NCBI GenBank assembly: GCA_040902745.1
Contig: JBBDWR010000008.1
Location: 62,001-126,000 of the forward strand
Length of the DNA: 64,000 bases
Source of the DNA: JBBDWR01 sp040902745
GTDB taxonomy: Bacteria > Actinomycetota > UBA4738 > HRBIN12
Direction of reading: 5' to 3'
The notes beneath the pieces are model-generated. The model searched no databases. It was not told where the DNA came from and saw only the letters and a program-made list of their open reading frames with translations. Below, in pieces: positions 55,844-64,000 of the stretch (positions within the stretch are counted from its first letter, which is position 1; every line of letters begins with the position of its first letter). Both the position numbers and the translations under genes were made by a program.

Positions 55844-56392
55844 TCACGGACGCACGCCCTCCGGGAGCGATGAACCGATCTCTTCCAATCGGTCCGCGTA
55901 GTCACGGGTACGGATGTCGTCGACCCACATGATCAACGCGTCCTCGTTGATCTCCTGATAGTAGTTCTTGCGGATGCCCACGGGACGGAACCCGAACCCC
56001 CCGTACAGGCGCTGCGCTCCCCAGTTCGAGACGCGGACCTCGAGCGACACGGCTTCCGCGCCCAGCTCTACACCCGCCTTGACCAGCTCGTAGAGCAGCC
56101 GGGTCCCGACCTTGTGGCGCTGCTGCTCGGGCGCCACCGCGATGTTGGTGACGTGGCCCTCGTCCCCGTAGGAGATCAACCCCCCGTACCCGACCACCAG
56201 CCGATCGGACCGGGCGACGAGGTAACAGCGGTTGGTCGTCTCCATCATCTCGTTCAGGAACAGGTTCGGGCTCCAGGGACGTGGATACACGCGGCGTTCG
56301 ATCGCCATGACGCCGCGTAGGTGGCGGCGCCGCATCCGAACCACCTCAAGCCGAGGCGCCTCGGGTTCGCTGATCCCAAGTGATCTCCGCAT
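55844..56392 (-). CDS. rimI: ribosomal protein S18-alanine N-acetyltransferase (GNAT)
   Basis: A 182-residue GNAT acetyltransferase. It contains RMRRRHLRGVMAIERRVYPRPWS, the acetyl-CoA P-loop region VAPEQQRHKVGTRLLYELV, LEVRVSNWGAQRLYGGFGFRPVGIRKNYY, and ends with an acidic tail; this matches RimI. The ATG at 56392 has GAGGAAG just upstream and overlaps the tsaB 3' end by 47 bp; a shorter start would remove the first strand. Its position between tsaD and tsaB is the conserved actinobacterial order. Confidence 0.92.
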   Translation of the reverse strand: MRRSLGISEPEAPRLEVVRMRRRHLRGVMAIERRVYPRPWSPNLFLNEMMETTNRCYLVARSDRLVVGYGGLISYGDEGHVTNIAVAPEQQRHKVGTRLLYELVKAGVELGAEAVSLEVRVSNWGAQRLYGGFGFRPVGIRKNYYQEINEDALIMWVDDIRTRDYADRLEEIGSSLPEGVRP

Positions 56393-57055
56393 CCGACTTC
56401 CTCAAGTAGACGGGGACGACGTCGGTCAGACGGTCGTGCTCCTCGCGGAGGAACCGCGGCGCCGCGAGCTCCACCAGCACCGAGGCTTGCGGACGGATCC
56501 GCAGCTCGGACGCCAGTTCGGCCTGCGCGCCCAGCACCTCCGACAACTCCTTGCGATACAGGATGGCACCATCCCCGACGAGCAACACCTCGTCCCCCGT
56601 CGCGAGCAGGTCCGCCGCCAGCCCCTGGGGCGTGGAGACCGCGAGTGCGCCCTCGCGCATCACGCCGCCGGGTACGGGCCGGTAGGTCCCGTGGAAGACC
56701 TCGCCGCGGCGGCCGTCGATCACCGCCACGATCGTGCGAGCCGAGTGTCGAACCGAGAAAGCCAAAGCATCCAGGGACACGATCCCGATGATCGGCAGCT
56801 TCAACACCTGCGCGAGCGACTTCGCGGCTGTACACCCACACGCAGCCCGGTGAACAGTCCCGGCCCGAGGCCGACCGAGATGCCGCCCAGCTGCTCGAGG
56901 TTCACACCCGACCAGGTCCGGAGCTGGTCCAACGCGGGGAACACCGACTCCTGGTGCGTCCGTCCGGTGATCGACACCTGAGCGAGGATCTCTGACTCGG
57001 TTCCGATCGCCACCGAGGACTGGGGCGTCGACGTCTCGATCGCCAGGACGATCAT
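56346..57055 (-). pseudogene. tsaB: TsaB (t6A partner), single-base frameshift
   Basis: Non-catalytic platform partner of TsaD in t6A formation. The first frame (ATG 57055) reads MIVLAIETSTPQSSVAIG through GLGPGLFTGLRVGV; the remainder, VLKLPIIGIVSLDALAF to the end, is in another frame. One missing base at about 56827-56836 would restore GVTAAKSLAQVLKLP and a 236-residue protein of normal length. TsaB is needed for a universal tRNA modification, so a real loss would be costly; sequencing error or a very recent mutation are both possible. The start overlaps the tsaE stop (ATGA). Confidence 0.9.
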
Positions 57056-57549
57056 GCCGCCGACCCTGACGCCCACCGCACGAGCGCGCTCTCGAGCCGT
57101 TCCCATCGGGCGTGCCACGACGGGCCGTCGCCCGAGAGCACGATCAGGCGTCGCTCGACGTCGGTTGTCGGCACGGTCATCTCGATCGTGAGGTGATCGG
57201 GCGGCAACAGGGCTTGCACGGCATCGCCCCATTCGACGACGAGCAGCGCGCCATCGCTCACCTCGTCGTCCAGGCCGAGATCGATCACGTCCTGCACCCG
57301 CTCGAGCCGGTAGACGTCGACGTGCACGAGATGCAGCCGCCCGCGGTACTCGCGGATCAAGGTGAACGTCGGCGAGACGATCGGATCGTCGATCTGCAAG
57401 CCGCGCGCCAGGCCTTGCACGAAGGTGGTCTTGCCGGCGCCGAGCTCGCCCGTGAGCGCGATCGCATCGCCCTCGTGGAGCAGCGACGCGAGCGCCTCTC
57501 CGACCTCGCGGGTGTCCTGCGCGGTCGCCGAATGGATCTCGATCCGCAT
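57052..57549 (-). CDS. tsaE: tRNA threonylcarbamoyladenosine biosynthesis ATPase TsaE
   Basis: ATPase that resets the TsaBD complex after each round of t6A synthesis. The 165-residue protein has Walker A TGELGAGKTTFVQGLARGL, switch SPTFTLIREY, Walker B-like HVDVYRL, and the catalytic WGD in LVVEWGDAVQALLP. The ATG at 57549 overlaps the UDG stop (TGATG), and its stop overlaps the tsaB start (ATGA). Confidence 0.95.
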   Translation of the reverse strand: MRIEIHSATAQDTREVGEALASLLHEGDAIALTGELGAGKTTFVQGLARGLQIDDPIVSPTFTLIREYRGRLHLVHVDVYRLERVQDVIDLGLDDEVSDGALLVVEWGDAVQALLPPDHLTIEMTVPTTDVERRLIVLSGDGPSWHARWERLESALVRWASGSAA

Positions 57550-58199
57550 CAGAACAGGCCGAGCTGCTCCGAGTCGGGCACCTGTTCGTTCGCGCCCACG
57601 GTTGGAGCCGCGGGCGCGGCTTCGGGGACCACGACCGGTTCGTCGAGTGCGACCTTGATCTCTGCGAAGTCCGCCTGGAGCCCCTTGAACGCCGACGACC
57701 GCTCTCCACCTCCGTGCAGGATCGCGGCGGGATGGAACGTCGGGATCACCGTTCGACCGTTCCAAGCGAAGCGTTGCCCGCGTACGCGACTGATCGACGC
57801 CTTGGTGTCGAGGATGAAGCGCGTGGCGAAGTTCCCGAGCGTCACGACGATCCGCGGATCGATCAGGGCGATCTGCTCGGTCAGCCAGGGCGTGCACGCC
57901 TCGATCTCGTCCGGACGGGGGTCGCGATTGCCGGGAGGTCTGCAGTTCACGATGTTCGCGATGTACACGTCCTCGCGTCGATACCCGATCTCACCCAGCA
58001 TGCGGTTGAGCAACTGCCCCGCTGCGCCGACGAACGGCTCGCCCTGCTTGTCCTCGTGAAACCCGGGACCCTCACCGATGAACAGCAGATCCGAGTGCGG
58101 ATCGCCCACCCCGTAGACCACCTGTGTCCGGGTCTCGGCGAGGGGGCACTTCGTGCATCCGGCAGCCTCAGCGGCCGCTTCTTGCAGCGTTCTGCTCAC
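57549..58199 (-). CDS. uracil-DNA glycosylase, family 4 (Fe-S)
   Basis: Removes uracil from DNA. The 216-residue family 4 enzyme has four cluster cysteines (CTKCPL, NCRPPGN, ACTPWL), motif A GEGPGFHEDKQGEPFVG, where the usual GEAPG is GEGPG, and motif B HPAAIL. The C-terminal 25 residues are Pro/Ala-rich and unconserved. GTG 58199 overlaps the P1-peptidase stop (GTGA). Its place in the t6A/alr gene chain is conserved in several actinobacteria but has no evident functional link. Confidence 0.93.
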   Translation of the reverse strand: MSRTLQEAAAEAAGCTKCPLAETRTQVVYGVGDPHSDLLFIGEGPGFHEDKQGEPFVGAAGQLLNRMLGEIGYRREDVYIANIVNCRPPGNRDPRPDEIEACTPWLTEQIALIDPRIVVTLGNFATRFILDTKASISRVRGQRFAWNGRTVIPTFHPAAILHGGGERSSAFKGLQADFAEIKVALDEPVVVPEAAPAAPTVGANEQVPDSEQLGLF

Positions 58200-59182
58200 G
58201 CGACGCCTTCCCCGATAGACGGCACGCCGTGCAAGGGTGTCGCGACGCGGACCGCGCGGCGGATCGCCTCGGCGACGACCCGCTCCGCGAGCGCCTCCAC
58301 CGTCGGTTGCTCGGCGTCGACCTCGCCGGTGGCGAGGGTGAACAGCGTATCGCCGTCGTATCGCGTGTGGGAAGGACGAACCGCCTGCGCGATCCCCTCG
58401 TGTCCGGCGATCGCGAGCAGGTTGGCACGCTCCTTCGACAGACGCGCGTTGGTCGCGATCACCCCGATCACGGTGTTGCCCGGCACGGCCTCGTCGGGCT
58501 CCCAGGGGAACAACGGCCGCGTCGCCGGCGGCCCCGCGGCCTCGGGCGTGTCGGGTCCGTCGTCACCACCGGGCGCGGCATCGACCGGGGCCCGCGACCC
58601 GGCCAGCACGCCGCCCGCCTCGTCCAGCACCTCGCCGACGGCGTTGACCGCGATCAACGAGCCGACGATGAGCCCGTCCGGCCCCTCCTCGGCGACCGAG
58701 CCGATCCCTCCCTTGATCGAGAACTCGTGGCCGTACAACTTGGCCACGGTCGCTCCCGTCCCGGCACCGGCGGTGCCCTCCCGGAACGGGCCGTCGCTCG
58801 CCTCCTCACAGGCACGCACTCCGTCGTGCGCGTCGGGCCGGGCGGACGGGTCGCCCACCCCGAGGTCGAACAGCACGGCCGCGGGAACGATCGGAACGCG
58901 AGCGAGTCCGCTGTCGAAGCCGACTCCTCCGCCCGCGAGCCAGGTCATCACTCCGTCCGCAGCCGCCAGACCGAAGGCGCTCCCACCCGTGAGCAACACC
59001 GCGTTGACCTGCTGGACGAGCATGCCGGGACGCAGCAGATCGGTCTCCCGCGTTCCCGGCGCGCCACCTCGTACCTCTCCCGAGCCGACGGTGCCGTCGG
59101 GGGCAAGGATCACCGTGCAGCCGGTACCTCCCTCGAGGTCGGTGTGATGGCCGACGCGGATCCCCGCAACCCGCGTGATCAT
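58196..59182 (-). CDS. P1-family (S58, DmpA-like) self-cleaving aminopeptidase
   Basis: A 328-residue Ntn-fold hydrolase that processes itself to expose an N-terminal Thr/Ser nucleophile. The start ITRVAGIRVGHHTDLEGGTGCTV, NAVLLTGGSAFGLAAADGV, EFSIKGGIGSVAEEG, IVGSLIAVNAVGEVLD and the cleavage region VPGNTVIGVIATNARLSK (likely nucleophile Thr after Asn) match P1 peptidases. Members cleave short peptides or D-/beta-amino-acid amides. ATG 59182 overlaps the alr stop (ATGA). Confidence 0.9.
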   Translation of the reverse strand: MITRVAGIRVGHHTDLEGGTGCTVILAPDGTVGSGEVRGGAPGTRETDLLRPGMLVQQVNAVLLTGGSAFGLAAADGVMTWLAGGGVGFDSGLARVPIVPAAVLFDLGVGDPSARPDAHDGVRACEEASDGPFREGTAGAGTGATVAKLYGHEFSIKGGIGSVAEEGPDGLIVGSLIAVNAVGEVLDEAGGVLAGSRAPVDAAPGGDDGPDTPEAAGPPATRPLFPWEPDEAVPGNTVIGVIATNARLSKERANLLAIAGHEGIAQAVRPSHTRYDGDTLFTLATGEVDAEQPTVEALAERVVAEAIRRAVRVATPLHGVPSIGEGVA

Positions 59183-60295
59183 CCGACGTACTCCCGGGGC
59201 ACCCGTTCGCTGATCGCCGTCACGATCTCGTAGGCGATCGAGCCTGCGTGCTCGGCGAGTTCGGCGGCCGTGATCTCCTCGTCACCCTGCCGACCGATCA
59301 CGACGACGGGATCGCCCGGCCGTACGGGGTCGTCCCCGCAGTCGAGCAGGATCTGGTCCATCGTCACCGTCCCGGCGACGTGGCGCCGAACGCCTCCGAC
59401 GAGCACCTGCCCAACGGAGGAGAGCGCACGAGGGAACCCGTCCTCGTAACCGACCGGCACCGTGGCGATCGTGGCATCGCGGTCGAGCCGATACAGATGA
59501 CCGTAAGAAACCGCTTCGCCGGCGGGGAGGCGCTTGACCATCGATACCGCCGAATGCCACGAGAGCGCAGGCCGCAATCCGAGATCGGCGCCGATACCCG
59601 GAGCGGGTTCGATCCCGTAGATCGCGATCCCCGGCCGAACGAGATCGAGGTGGCTGTCCGGGTACAGGATCGTGGCCGCGCTGTTCGCGGCGTGCAGCAG
59701 GGGCGGTCGCTCGTCGAGCGAGGCGACCGCGCCCTCGAACCGCTGGAGCTGTTCCTTCGTGGTGACGTCGTCGTCTTCGGCGCACGCGAGGTGGGTCCAA
59801 ACGCCCTCGACCACGAATCCGGCGGCCCGCACCGATCGCACGAACGGCGCCAGGTCCTCGGGCGGCCACACACCGATCCGGTGCATCCCGGTGTCGACCT
59901 TCACGTGTACGGCGATCTCGTCGCGCCCCTGTCCGATCGCGTCCGCGGCGTCACCGAGCGCGGCCAGTCCCTCGGGGGTGCACAGGGTCGGGATGAGCGC
60001 GCGCGCCAGCGCATCCGCCTCGGCACCCCGCGGGAACTCCGAGAGCACGAGTAGGGGAGCATCGATGCCGGCGGCGCGCACCGCGATGCCTTCCTCGACG
60101 AGCGCCACCCCGAGCCGGGTGGCGCCCCGCCTCGAGCGCGGCGCGCGCCACCGGGACGTCGCCGTGTCCGTATGCGTCGCCCTTGACGACCGCAAGCACC
60201 TCCGCGTCACGGGGTGCGATCGTGCGCACGTTGTGACGGATCGCGTCGAGATCGATCTCGACGCGCGTCGGCCGGTAGCGGGTCGGTGCGCTCAC
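59179..60295 (-). pseudogene. alr: alanine racemase, single-base frameshift
   Basis: PLP enzyme that makes D-alanine for peptidoglycan. The first frame, from GTG 60295, reads [17 protein letters not shown] and the PLP-lysine motif [11 protein letters not shown]; the second begins [19 protein letters not shown] and continues through KVDTGMHRIG, TMDQILLDCGDD and the C-terminal beta domain. One extra base in the CCCC run at 60125-60128 explains the break; without it the gene encodes 371 residues, normal for Alr. The start overlaps the nnr stop (GTGA). Homopolymer sequencing error is likely. Confidence 0.92.
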
Positions 60296-61818
60296 GGCCG
60301 CTCGACCTCGTCCCGCGCACGTGGCAGGGCCTCGAGCACGTCGTCGGCCGTGACGCCCTCTCCGAGATCCTCGGACGCGATCCGGCCCGCGATCCCATGG
60401 ATGAAGGCCGCCGCGCATGCGGCATCGAGGGATCCGACGCCGCGGGCGAGTAGTCCACCGATCATGCCGCTCAGCACGTCGCCGGTCCCGGCGGTTGCCA
60501 GCGCGGGGGTGCCGGTATCGACGATCATCGCAGTATCGCTGGAGGACGCGATCACCGTCGGCTTTCCCTTGAGCAGGGTGACAGCACCGGCGCGACCGGC
60601 AAGATCTCGGGCGAAGCGGATGCGGTGAGCGTCGATCTCGGCTGCCGGGATGCCCAACAGGCGCTCGGCCTCACCGGCGTGCGGAGTGATCACGATCTGC
60701 GCGGCACGCGACGCGAGACCGCCCGCTCGTCCTTCGAACGCGTTGAGCGCGTCCGCGTCGACGACGATCGGCACGTCGTGGGATCGAACGAGGTCGCGCA
60801 CGACGCTCGAGGTGTCGGGGTGCCGGCCGACCCCGGGCCCCAGGACGATCGCGTCGGACGCCCCGATCCGCTCCTTCAGAACGTCCAAGGCGCCCGGCGC
60901 CACCGTCCCGATCTCGGTCTCCGGAAGTCCCAGGAACGTCGCCTCGGTCAGTCCCGCCTGGATCGCCGGCAGCGCGCTCTCCGGAGCGGCGACCTGCACG
61001 AGACCGGCGCCGGTGCGCGCCGCCGCGCGGGCCACGAGCTGCGGGGCGCCGGTCATGTCGCGCGAGCCCGCGATCACGAGCACGACTCCGGATGACCGCT
61101 TGTTCGCCTCGGGGCCGCGCACCGGCAGCAGACCCGCGAGGTCCTCGCGTTCCACGATCGCGAGATCGGACGGGACCATCTCGGCAGAAAACCCGATGTC
61201 GGCGATCTCCACGAACCCGGCGTACTCCGCGCCGGGGAGCAACACCGTTCCGACCTTCTCCGCTCCGAACGCGACCGTCACCTCCGCACGGACCGCTACC
61301 CCATCGACCGCGCCGCTCGCGCCGTCCACGCCCGAAGGCATGTCCGCGGCGACCACCGGAGCGGCACGATCGTTGACGGCCTCGATCATCTCGGCGTGCA
61401 CACCTCGCGGAACGCCGTGGAACCCGGTGCCGAACAGCGCATCGACGACGACGTCCGCTCGATCGAGGTCGCGCAGCGTCCTTGCCGACCACGGTTCGAT
61501 CCGCGCGATGGTGTCTTGCAATCGGAGCATCTGCTGCGAGGTCTCGTCGCTGAAGCCCTCGGCAGTCTCTGGGTAGGCGGCGGTGACGCGCATGCCGGCC
61601 CGCGCGAGGTGGCGGGCGGCGACGAACCCGTCGCCCCCGTTGTTCCCGATCCCGCACACTGCCACTGCTCGCCGTCCGTAGGCGCCGCCGGCCAGGTCGA
61701 GCGCCCCCCGCGCCAGAGCACTCCCGGCGCGCTCCATCAGGGTCGATGCGGACGTTCCCGCCGCCTGCGTGGCGTCATCGAGTGCCCGGGCTTGATCCGG
61801 CGTGAGGAGCGGTCTCAT
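60292..61818 (-). CDS. nnr: bifunctional NAD(P)H-hydrate epimerase / ADP-dependent dehydratase
   Basis: Repairs damaged NAD(P)H hydrates. The N-terminal YjeF_N epimerase (about 1-215) has [20 protein letters not shown] and [15 protein letters not shown]; the C-terminal ribokinase-like dehydratase (about 230-508) has [57 protein letters not shown] and [20 protein letters not shown]. Total 508 residues, as in other fused enzymes. ATG 61818 overlaps the acpS stop (ATGA). Confidence 0.95.
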   Translation of the reverse strand: MRPLLTPDQARALDDATQAAGTSASTLMERAGSALARGALDLAGGAYGRRAVAVCGIGNNGGDGFVAARHLARAGMRVTAAYPETAEGFSDETSQQMLRLQDTIARIEPWSARTLRDLDRADVVVDALFGTGFHGVPRGVHAEMIEAVNDRAAPVVAADMPSGVDGASGAVDGVAVRAEVTVAFGAEKVGTVLLPGAEYAGFVEIADIGFSAEMVPSDLAIVEREDLAGLLPVRGPEANKRSSGVVLVIAGSRDMTGAPQLVARAAARTGAGLVQVAAPESALPAIQAGLTEATFLGLPETEIGTVAPGALDVLKERIGASDAIVLGPGVGRHPDTSSVVRDLVRSHDVPIVVDADALNAFEGRAGGLASRAAQIVITPHAGEAERLLGIPAAEIDAHRIRFARDLAGRAGAVTLLKGKPTVIASSSDTAMIVDTGTPALATAGTGDVLSGMIGGLLARGVGSLDAACAAAFIHGIAGRIASEDLGEGVTADDVLEALPRARDEVERP

Positions 61819-62189
61819 CCGCGCACCGCGATCGCGAACGCGACCGCGTTCGTCTTCTCGTGGGTGAACGTGACGAGTACATCGGTGATCCCGAGCGCGT
61901 CGGCCTGCCGCTTCGCGTTGCCCGCGAGCGAGATCGTCGGCTTCCCGCTGGGATGGCGGGTCACCGAGATATCCTGCCAGCGGCGTTGGCGGTAGCCGCC
62001 GAGCGCCTTGATCGTCGCCTCCCGCGCGGCGAATCGGCCAGCGTAGCTCTCCGCCGGTCGTGCCTTCGCGTCGCAGTACGCACGTTCTTCCACGGTGAAC
62101 ACCCGCTCGGCCATCGTGGGGTGCCGCGCGAGCGCCCGCTCCATGCGGGCGATCTCGCAGATGTCCACCCCGAGCCCGTCGATCTCCAC
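61815..62189 (-). CDS. acpS: holo-[acyl-carrier-protein] synthase
   Basis: Adds the 4'-phosphopantetheine arm to acyl carrier protein. The 124-residue AcpS-type transferase has GLGVDICEIARMERALARHP (Mg-binding Asp), ERAYCDAKARPAESYAGRFAAREATIKAL (second acidic motif), and VTFTHEKTNAVAFAIA in place of the more usual SHxxxxA. GTG 62189 is preceded by a TAGGCT box, and the gene leads a chain of overlapping genes (nnr, alr, P1 peptidase, UDG, tsaE, tsaB, rimI). Confidence 0.93.
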   Translation of the reverse strand: MEIDGLGVDICEIARMERALARHPTMAERVFTVEERAYCDAKARPAESYAGRFAAREATIKALGGYRQRRWQDISVTRHPSGKPTISLAGNAKRQADALGITDVLVTFTHEKTNAVAFAIAVRG

Positions 62190-62195
62190 GGATGG

Positions 62196-62201
62196 AGCCT
62201 A
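62196..62201 (-). promoter_or_regulatory. -10 box of leaderless promoter (acpS-nnr-alr-tsaE operon)
   Basis: TAGGCT lies exactly 6 nt before the acpS GTG start, in the 51-bp gap after glmS. Confidence 0.5.
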
Positions 62202-62224
62202 GCGCGCACCGGCCGGTGGGGGTT

Positions 62225-62236
62225 CCCGGCGCCGGG
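62225..62236. repeat. GC palindrome in glmS-acpS gap
   Basis: CCCGGCGCCGGG is a perfect palindrome 4 nt after the glmS stop; a second, CACCGGCCGGTG, lies just downstream at about 62207-62218. There is no T-tract; it could aid Rho-type termination of glmS. Confidence 0.4.
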
Positions 62237-62240
62237 GCAA

Positions 62241-64000
62241 CTACTCGACCGTGACGGTCTTCGCCAGGTTGCGCGGCTGGTCGACGTCGCAGCCCCGGAG
62301 CTTCGCGACGTGGTACGCGAACAGCTGGAGCGGCACCGAGACCACCACCGGGCTGTAGAGCTCGGGCGTCTTCGGCACCCACAGGACGTGATCGGCGTGA
62401 CCCTCGATCTCCCGATCCCCTTCGGACGCGACGGCGATCACCTCGGCCCCGCGGGCTTTGACCTCATCGATGTTGGACAGCAGCTTGCGGTAGACGTGAC
62501 TCTGCGTCGCGATCGCGACGACCGGGAAGCCGGGTTCGATCAGGGCGATCGTGCCGTGTTTGAGTTCGCCCGCCGAGATCCCCTCCGCATGCACGTAGCT
62601 GGTTTCCTTCAGTTTGAGGGCGCCCTCCAGGGCTGCGGGAACGCCGGTGTGGCGTCCGATGAACAACATGTCATCACGATCCTGGTAGCGCTCGGCAAGC
62701 TCGTGCACCTGTGGATCGAGCTCCAGCGCTCGCTGGATCTGCTCCGGGAGCTCGTGCAGCCGTGCGACCTCGCGGGCAACCTCCTCCGGGAACATCGACG
62801 GCGAGCGCACCTGGGCGAGGAACAGCGCCGTCAGGTGCAAGGCGACCATCTGGGTCGTGAAGGTCTTGGACGCCGCGACGCCGATCTCGGGACCCGCGTG
62901 TGTGTACAACACGCCGTCCGCCTCTCGAGCGATCGACGAACCCACCGTGTTCGTGATCGCGAGCACGCGGGATCGCTGATCCTTCGCGTGGCGTACCGCC
63001 TCGAGCGTGTCGATCGTCTCGCCGGATTGGCTCACGGCCAGCGTGAGGGTGGTGGGGTCCAGCACGGGATCGCGGTAGCGGAACTCCGAGGCGATCTCGA
63101 TCTCGACGGGGAGCCGCGTCCAGTGCTCGATCGCGTACTTGGCAACGAGGCCCGCGTGGAACGACGTTCCGCACGCGACCACGAACACCTTGTGGACCTC
63201 GCGGAACACGTCGTCGGGGATCCGGAGCTCGTCGAGGACGAGCATCCCTGCGGTATCGGTCCGGCCGACCAGGGTGTCGCGCACCGCGTGCGGCTGCTCG
63301 TGGATCTCCTTGAGCATGAAGTCCTCGTAGCCGCCCTTCTGGGCCTGTGCAACGTCCCAGTCGATCTCTATCGGCTCGATCGCGACCTCGTTGCCGTCGA
63401 AATCGGTGATGCGGATGCCGTCCGCGCGAACGTCGACGACCTGACCTTCCTCGATAGGGACGACGGTGCGCGTGCGGGACAACACGGCGGGGATGTCGGA
63501 GGCAAGCAGGTTCTCGCCGTCGGCGAGTCCCACGATCAGCGGCGAGCTGACCTTCGCGCCGACGATCGTCCCGGGTTCGTCGAGCCACAGCGCGACGAGT
63601 GCATAGGCCCCTTCGAGCTGGGCCAGCGTGCGTCGGACGGCGTCGGCGATCGTGGGGGCGCCTCCCTTGAGCTCGTCCTCGACCAGATGCGCGACAACCT
63701 CGGTGTCGGTGGCAGACCGGAACGCGTGACCCTGCTTCTCGAGCCGCTGACGGAGTTCACCGTGGTTCTCGACGATCCCGTTGTGGATCACCGCCACGCG
63801 GCCCGTGCAGTCCAGGTGCGGATGCGCGTTCTCGTCGTTCGGCTCGCCGTGGGTGGCCCAGCGCGTGTGCCCCATCCCGATCGTTGACGCGTGGGGCTCT
63901 CCTTCGAGTGCACCTCGGAGCTCTGAGAGCTTGCCCGCGCGCTTGATCACGGTGAGGTCGTTCTCGACCAGCGCGACGCCCGCAGAATCGTAGCCGCGAT
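62241..64000 (-). CDS. glmS: glutamine--fructose-6-phosphate aminotransferase, 5' end beyond window
   Basis: Makes glucosamine-6-phosphate for peptidoglycan. Visible are most of the N-terminal glutaminase domain (RGYDSAGVALVE at the window edge, MGHTRWATHGEPNDENAHPH, CTGRVAVIHNGIVENH), and both sugar-isomerase domains (CGTSFHAGLVAKY, VSQSGETIDTLEAV, HAEGISAGELKHGTIAL), ending LAKTVTVE. About 585 codons are present; some 25-30 residues including the catalytic N-terminal Cys lie beyond 64000. The frame is open to the edge, so the in-frame GTG at 63950 is internal. Confidence 0.96.
   Translation of the reverse strand, partial: RGYDSAGVALVENDLTVIKRAGKLSELRGALEGEPHASTIGMGHTRWATHGEPNDENAHPHLDCTGRVAVIHNGIVENHGELRQRLEKQGHAFRSATDTEVVAHLVEDELKGGAPTIADAVRRTLAQLEGAYALVALWLDEPGTIVGAKVSSPLIVGLADGENLLASDIPAVLSRTRTVVPIEEGQVVDVRADGIRITDFDGNEVAIEPIEIDWDVAQAQKGGYEDFMLKEIHEQPHAVRDTLVGRTDTAGMLVLDELRIPDDVFREVHKVFVVACGTSFHAGLVAKYAIEHWTRLPVEIEIASEFRYRDPVLDPTTLTLAVSQSGETIDTLEAVRHAKDQRSRVLAITNTVGSSIAREADGVLYTHAGPEIGVAASKTFTTQMVALHLTALFLAQVRSPSMFPEEVAREVARLHELPEQIQRALELDPQVHELAERYQDRDDMLFIGRHTGVPAALEGALKLKETSYVHAEGISAGELKHGTIALIEPGFPVVAIATQSHVYRKLLSNIDEVKARGAEVIAVASEGDREIEGHADHVLWVPKTPELYSPVVVSVPLQLFAYHVAKLRGCDVDQPRNLAKTVTVE

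Overview
The window is high-GC, densely coded bacterial DNA that reads as the chromosome of an actinomycete-like organism (Actinomycetota, probably a lineage outside the well-studied genera). The lineage clues are an F420-dependent NADP reductase, a class E sortase, GuaB3, a DUF222/HNH protein, GroEL1 with a His-ending tail, a PerM/DUF6350-type protein, and two blocks of mycobacterium-like gene order: pcrA/sucCD/perM/purN/purH, and guaA-guaB3 / groEL-groES / tsaD-rimI-tsaB-tsaE / alr / nnr / acpS / glmS. I see no phage, insertion sequence, CRISPR array, rRNA or tRNA.

Layout. 0.1-8.5 kb: a cyclase-like AAA/TPR regulator, VOC and PH-SHOCT proteins, a divergent birA / biotin-carboxylase pair, and a sensor histidine kinase broken by a 29-bp tandem duplication. 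8.5-13.2 kb: a 32-residue membrane peptide gene, a DUF5317-MFS exporter, F420:NADP reductase and the methylmalonyl-CoA mutase large subunit. 13.3-17.4 kb: nadC-nadA-nadB and an O-methyltransferase. 17.5-22.0 kb: sdhCDAB followed by a frameshifted isocitrate dehydrogenase. 22.1-27.6 kb: a membrane protein, DUF222/HNH protein, mdh, a second isocitrate-dehydrogenase-like gene, and gltA behind a palindromic operator candidate. 27.6-33.6 kb: metF, folD, purH, purN and two zinc-binding proteins. 33.7-39.1 kb: perM-like, sucD, sucC and the cobalamin subunit of the mutase, then a dimethylformamidase-like gene with a nine-codon upstream ORF and a 55-residue membrane protein. 39.1-48.6 kb: pcrA, an AI-2E-type permease, sortase, guaA, guaB3, and an APS kinase coupled to an alkaline-phosphatase-superfamily enzyme. 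48.8-64 kb: an amino-acid dehydrogenase, groES-groEL under CIRCE, a serine hydrolase, a sugar epimerase, tsaD-rimI-tsaB-tsaE, family 4 UDG, P1 peptidase, alr, nnr, acpS and a 5'-truncated glmS.

How it fits together. Citrate synthase, isocitrate dehydrogenase, succinyl-CoA synthetase, succinate dehydrogenase and malate dehydrogenase cover much of the TCA cycle. The biotin carboxylase, its ligase and both mutase subunits suggest propionyl-CoA feeding in through succinyl-CoA. NAD, purine, one-carbon and t6A-tRNA pathways make up the rest.

Two patterns run across the window. Four genes (histidine kinase, icd, tsaB, alr) are interrupted by a single small indel each, and in each case the corrected length is an exact whole number of codons. 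At least eleven transcription units start with a TANNNT box only 6-8 nt before the start codon (two more at 9-10 nt), the signature of leaderless mRNAs; this was used to choose several starts.
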